Shown here one piece after another: positions 62,028-64,000 of a DNA stretch of 64,000 bases. The translations under genes and the position numbers were made by a program. The notes below the pieces were generated by a model that saw only the letters and a program-made list of their open reading frames with translations, made no database searches and was not told the origin of the DNA. Position 1 is the stretch's first letter; the number at the start of each line of letters is the position of its first letter. Source of the stretch: Nocardioides limicola (lineage in GTDB: Bacteria; Actinomycetota; Actinomycetes; Propionibacteriales; Nocardioidaceae); contig NZ_JAERJA010000003.1 of assembly GCF_016827675.1 (NCBI RefSeq), forward strand, positions 124,001 to 188,000, written 5' to 3'.

Positions 62028-63397
62028 CAGCACTCGATGACGTTGACGGCCAGACCGCCGCGAGCGGTCTCCTTGTACTTGCTCTTCATGTCACGGCCGG
62101 TGTCGCGCATGGTCTTGATCGCCTTGTCGAGGCTGACCTTGTGACTGCCGTCGCCGTTGATGGCCAGCCGGGCGGCGTTGATCGCCTTGATCGAGGCGAT
62201 CGCGTTCCGCTCGATGCACGGGATCTGCACCAGGCCGCCGACCGGGTCGCAGGTGAGCCCGAGGTTGTGCTCGATCCCGACCTCGGCGGCGTTCTCGACC
62301 TGGGGCGGGTTGGCGCCGAGGACCTCGGCGAGACCGCCGGCCGCCATCGAGCAGGCCGAACCCACCTCGCCCTGGCAGCCGACCTCGGCACCGGAGATCG
62401 AGGCGTTGGTCTTGAACAGGATCCCGATCGCCGCGGCGGTGAGCAGGAACCGCACGATGCCGTCGTCATCGGCGCCCGGCACGAATCGCACGTAGTAGTG
62501 CAGCACGGCGGGGATGATCCCGGCCGCTCCGTTGGTGGGTGCGGTGACGATCCGCCCGCCCGAGGCGTTCTCCTCGTTGACCGAGAGCGCATACAGGTTC
62601 ACCCAGTCCATCACATGCAACGGATCGGCAACGCCCTGCGCGGAGAGGTCGCGGTGCAGGGCCGGGGCGCGGCGAGGCACCCGCAGACCGCCGGGCAGCA
62701 CTCCGTCCCGGTGGAACCCCCGCTCGACACAGTCGGCCATCACCGACCACAGGTGCAGCATCCCGTCCCGGATCTCCGACTCGGTGCGCCACGCCTGCTC
62801 GTTGGCGAGCATCACGTCGCTGATCGAGAGCCGCTCACGCGCGCAGATGTCGAGCAGTTCGCCGGCGGTGCTGAACGGGAACTCGACCGCGGTGTCGTCG
62901 ACCACCACCCGGTCGGCGCCGGTGGCCTCCTCGTCGACGACGAAGCCGCCGCCCACCGAGTAGTAGGTGCGGGACCTGATCTCGACGTCTGCTTCGTCGT
63001 ACGCCGCGAACGTCATCCCGTTGGGGTGTGCCGGCAGGCTCCGGCGGCGGTGCATGATCAGGTCGGTGTCCACGTCGAACCTGACCGGGGTGGTGCCTCC
63101 CAGCAGCAGGTAGCCGAGCGCGCGCACCTCGTCGATCATCCCGTCGGCCCGGTCGGTGTCGGTGGTGGCCGGGTCCTCCCCCTGCAGGCCGAGGATGACC
63201 GCCTTCGGGGAGCCATGGCCGTGGCCGGTGGCGCCGAGCGAGCCGAAGAGCTCGGCCCGCAACCGGCGTACGTCGGCCAGCAGGCCCGCCTCGGCCAGAC
63301 CGTCGGCGAACCGCTTCGCGGCGCGCATCGGCCCGACCGTGTGGGACGAGGACGGACCGATGCCGACCGAGTAGAGATCGAACGCGGAGAGTGCCAT
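62027..63397 (-). CDS. sdaA: L-serine ammonia-lyase (single-chain, iron-sulfur type)
   Basis: From ATG 63,397 the product is 456 residues. The alpha and beta domains are fused as in the bacterial type: FDLYSVGIGPSSSHTVGPMRAAKRF at the start, then GRIVTAPTNGAAGIIPAVLHYY, ASISGAEVGCQGEVGSACSMAAGGL and EHNLGLTCDPVGGLVQIPCIERN (cluster cysteines). It converts serine to pyruvate and ammonia. Serine is formed from glycine plus methylene-THF, the products of sarcosine breakdown, which explains its place in the sox operon. It is coupled on both sides by TGATG overlaps. Confidence 0.94.
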   Translation of the reverse strand: MALSAFDLYSVGIGPSSSHTVGPMRAAKRFADGLAEAGLLADVRRLRAELFGSLGATGHGHGSPKAVILGLQGEDPATTDTDRADGMIDEVRALGYLLLGGTTPVRFDVDTDLIMHRRRSLPAHPNGMTFAAYDEADVEIRSRTYYSVGGGFVVDEEATGADRVVVDDTAVEFPFSTAGELLDICARERLSISDVMLANEQAWRTESEIRDGMLHLWSVMADCVERGFHRDGVLPGGLRVPRRAPALHRDLSAQGVADPLHVMDWVNLYALSVNEENASGGRIVTAPTNGAAGIIPAVLHYYVRFVPGADDDGIVRFLLTAAAIGILFKTNASISGAEVGCQGEVGSACSMAAGGLAEVLGANPPQVENAAEVGIEHNLGLTCDPVGGLVQIPCIERNAIASIKAINAARLAINGDGSHKVSLDKAIKTMRDTGRDMKSKYKETARGGLAVNVIEC

Positions 63398-63996
63398 CAC
63401 AAGGTCCCGTCATCGGCGAAATCGGAGGCGAACTCCTCGGTGGCGTCCAGCAGCCAGCGAGCAACGTAGTCGGCGAAGGAGGAGCGTGGCAGCAGCCGAT
63501 ACCCGTGCGGCCCGACCTGCCAGAGCAGCACCGGGACCCGGGCCAGGGTCGTGGTCACGGCCTTGCCGGGCCCGAACGCTCGGGGATGGAGGTCAAGGGG
63601 GCACCCCTTCTGCAGCACCGCGCGAGCGGCAGCGCCCTGCACCTCCAGCACGGTCCGGTTCGCCGACACGTCCACCACCGCGGCGTGGGCGTCCAGCACG
63701 CTGGCCGCGAGGGCCGGAACCAGAGTGTCCGGGGACTCCTCGGACACCACCAGCCACTCGTCCGGTCCCTGCCAGATCACGTGGTGCTGGCCGCGGCTGG
63801 ACACCTCCCCCACCACCCGCGGCAGCGCGGTGCCGAGGACCTGTGCCAGGGCCGCCGCGGCATCGGTGCCCGGATCCACCCGCAGACTCACCATGGTCGT
63901 GAAGCGCCACTCGGACAGGCGGACGTGACGCCTGCCGGTCACCGCCTTCTCCATGAACTCGCGGGCCAGCCCGGCCAGCGGGCTGCGGCGCGCCAT
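63397..63996 (-). CDS. soxG: Sarcosine oxidase gamma subunit
   Basis: The 199-residue product has the SoxG pattern: VSLRVDP, GQHHVIWQGPDEWLVVSEE, VVDVSANRTVLEVQGAAARAVLQKGCPLDLHPRAF and SFADYVARWLLDA. It is the small non-catalytic subunit of heterotetrameric sarcosine oxidase, which demethylates sarcosine to glycine and passes the methyl group to tetrahydrofolate. The first codon lies four bases from the window edge. The alpha, beta and delta genes (soxA, soxB, soxD) should lie just outside, upstream on the minus strand. Confidence 0.92.
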   Translation of the reverse strand: MARRSPLAGLAREFMEKAVTGRRHVRLSEWRFTTMVSLRVDPGTDAAAALAQVLGTALPRVVGEVSSRGQHHVIWQGPDEWLVVSEESPDTLVPALAASVLDAHAAVVDVSANRTVLEVQGAAARAVLQKGCPLDLHPRAFGPGKAVTTTLARVPVLLWQVGPHGYRLLPRSSFADYVARWLLDATEEFASDFADDGTL

Positions 63997-64000
63997 CGTC

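Noticed and set aside
1..64000. tRNA or rRNA genes as integration targets or landmarks
   Set aside because: I looked for cloverleaf landmarks (GGTTCGA-type T arms with matching acceptor stems) and conserved rRNA blocks and saw none; a dedicated tRNA scan would be the decisive check.

Overview
The window is GC-rich (roughly 70 percent) DNA from an actinobacterium. The pointers are mycothiol-dependent formaldehyde dehydrogenase, a DUF222-HNH protein, many GTG and TTG starts, very tight gene overlaps (GTGA, ATGA, TGATG) and an F420-type LLM oxidoreductase. I would place it in or near Nocardioidaceae (Propionibacteriales), but that placement is inference. No rRNA, tRNA or CRISPR array was seen.

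Bases 1 to about 17,500 look like accessory DNA. A left-end cluster (AAA ATPase cut by the window edge, AlbA_2 protein, GIY-YIG nuclease) has a defence-island flavour. After it comes a chain of modules separated by decayed copies of one TetR gene, or of its 3' tail: 2,935-3,138, 7,332-7,815, an intact gene at 10,487-11,097, 15,079-15,152 and 17,054-17,110. The modules are: AraC regulator / lactonase / acyl-CoA ligase; a scar region with a helicase fragment, a dead IS3 element and an unusual hydrophobic protein; a molybdopterin oxidoreductase operon controlled by the intact TetR; and a mobile mystery protein A/B (XRE antitoxin-like / Fic) pair with clear palindromic operators.

From 17,500 to about 38,250 the DNA looks like ordinary chromosome. 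It holds a DUF222-HNH gene on a probably leaderless promoter, the Entner-Doudoroff genes edd-eda beside a divergent ROK regulator, an SNF2-type helicase, and a giant 1,829-residue single-chain acyl-CoA carboxylase. A 390-base non-coding stretch follows, built from 22-base and 29-base tandem repeats. Then come an LLM oxidoreductase, an old-yellow-enzyme/TetR pair, a secreted protein, and a carotenoid-dehydrogenase-like protein coupled to a DUF3556 membrane protein.

From 38,450 to 48,212 there is a PucR regulator and a light-response locus. A LitR/CarH-type B12 photoreceptor with an SRPBCC partner is divergent from a six-gene operon (FAD oxidoreductase, DUF1365, cyclopropane-fatty-acid-synthase-like methyltransferase, photolyase, TIGR01777 epimerase, SDR). 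The shared promoter carries four head-to-tail 11-base repeats overlapping a TTGACA-N17-TAACAT promoter. The operon ends in a long hairpin.

From 48,300 to 53,205 there are DoxX, a TetR divergent from a sugar-type class II aldolase / PfkB kinase / SRPBCC operon, and a flavin amine oxidase interrupted by a frameshift. From 53,272 to the end is a one-carbon / glycine-betaine region: folD-folP, an IclR regulator, a BCCT transporter, mscR with its metallo-hydrolase partner, and on the minus strand soxG-sdaA-fdhF-like, which continues off the right edge. Together these would import betaine, demethylate it to sarcosine and glycine, pass the released C1 units through folate or mycothiol to formate, and deaminate serine.
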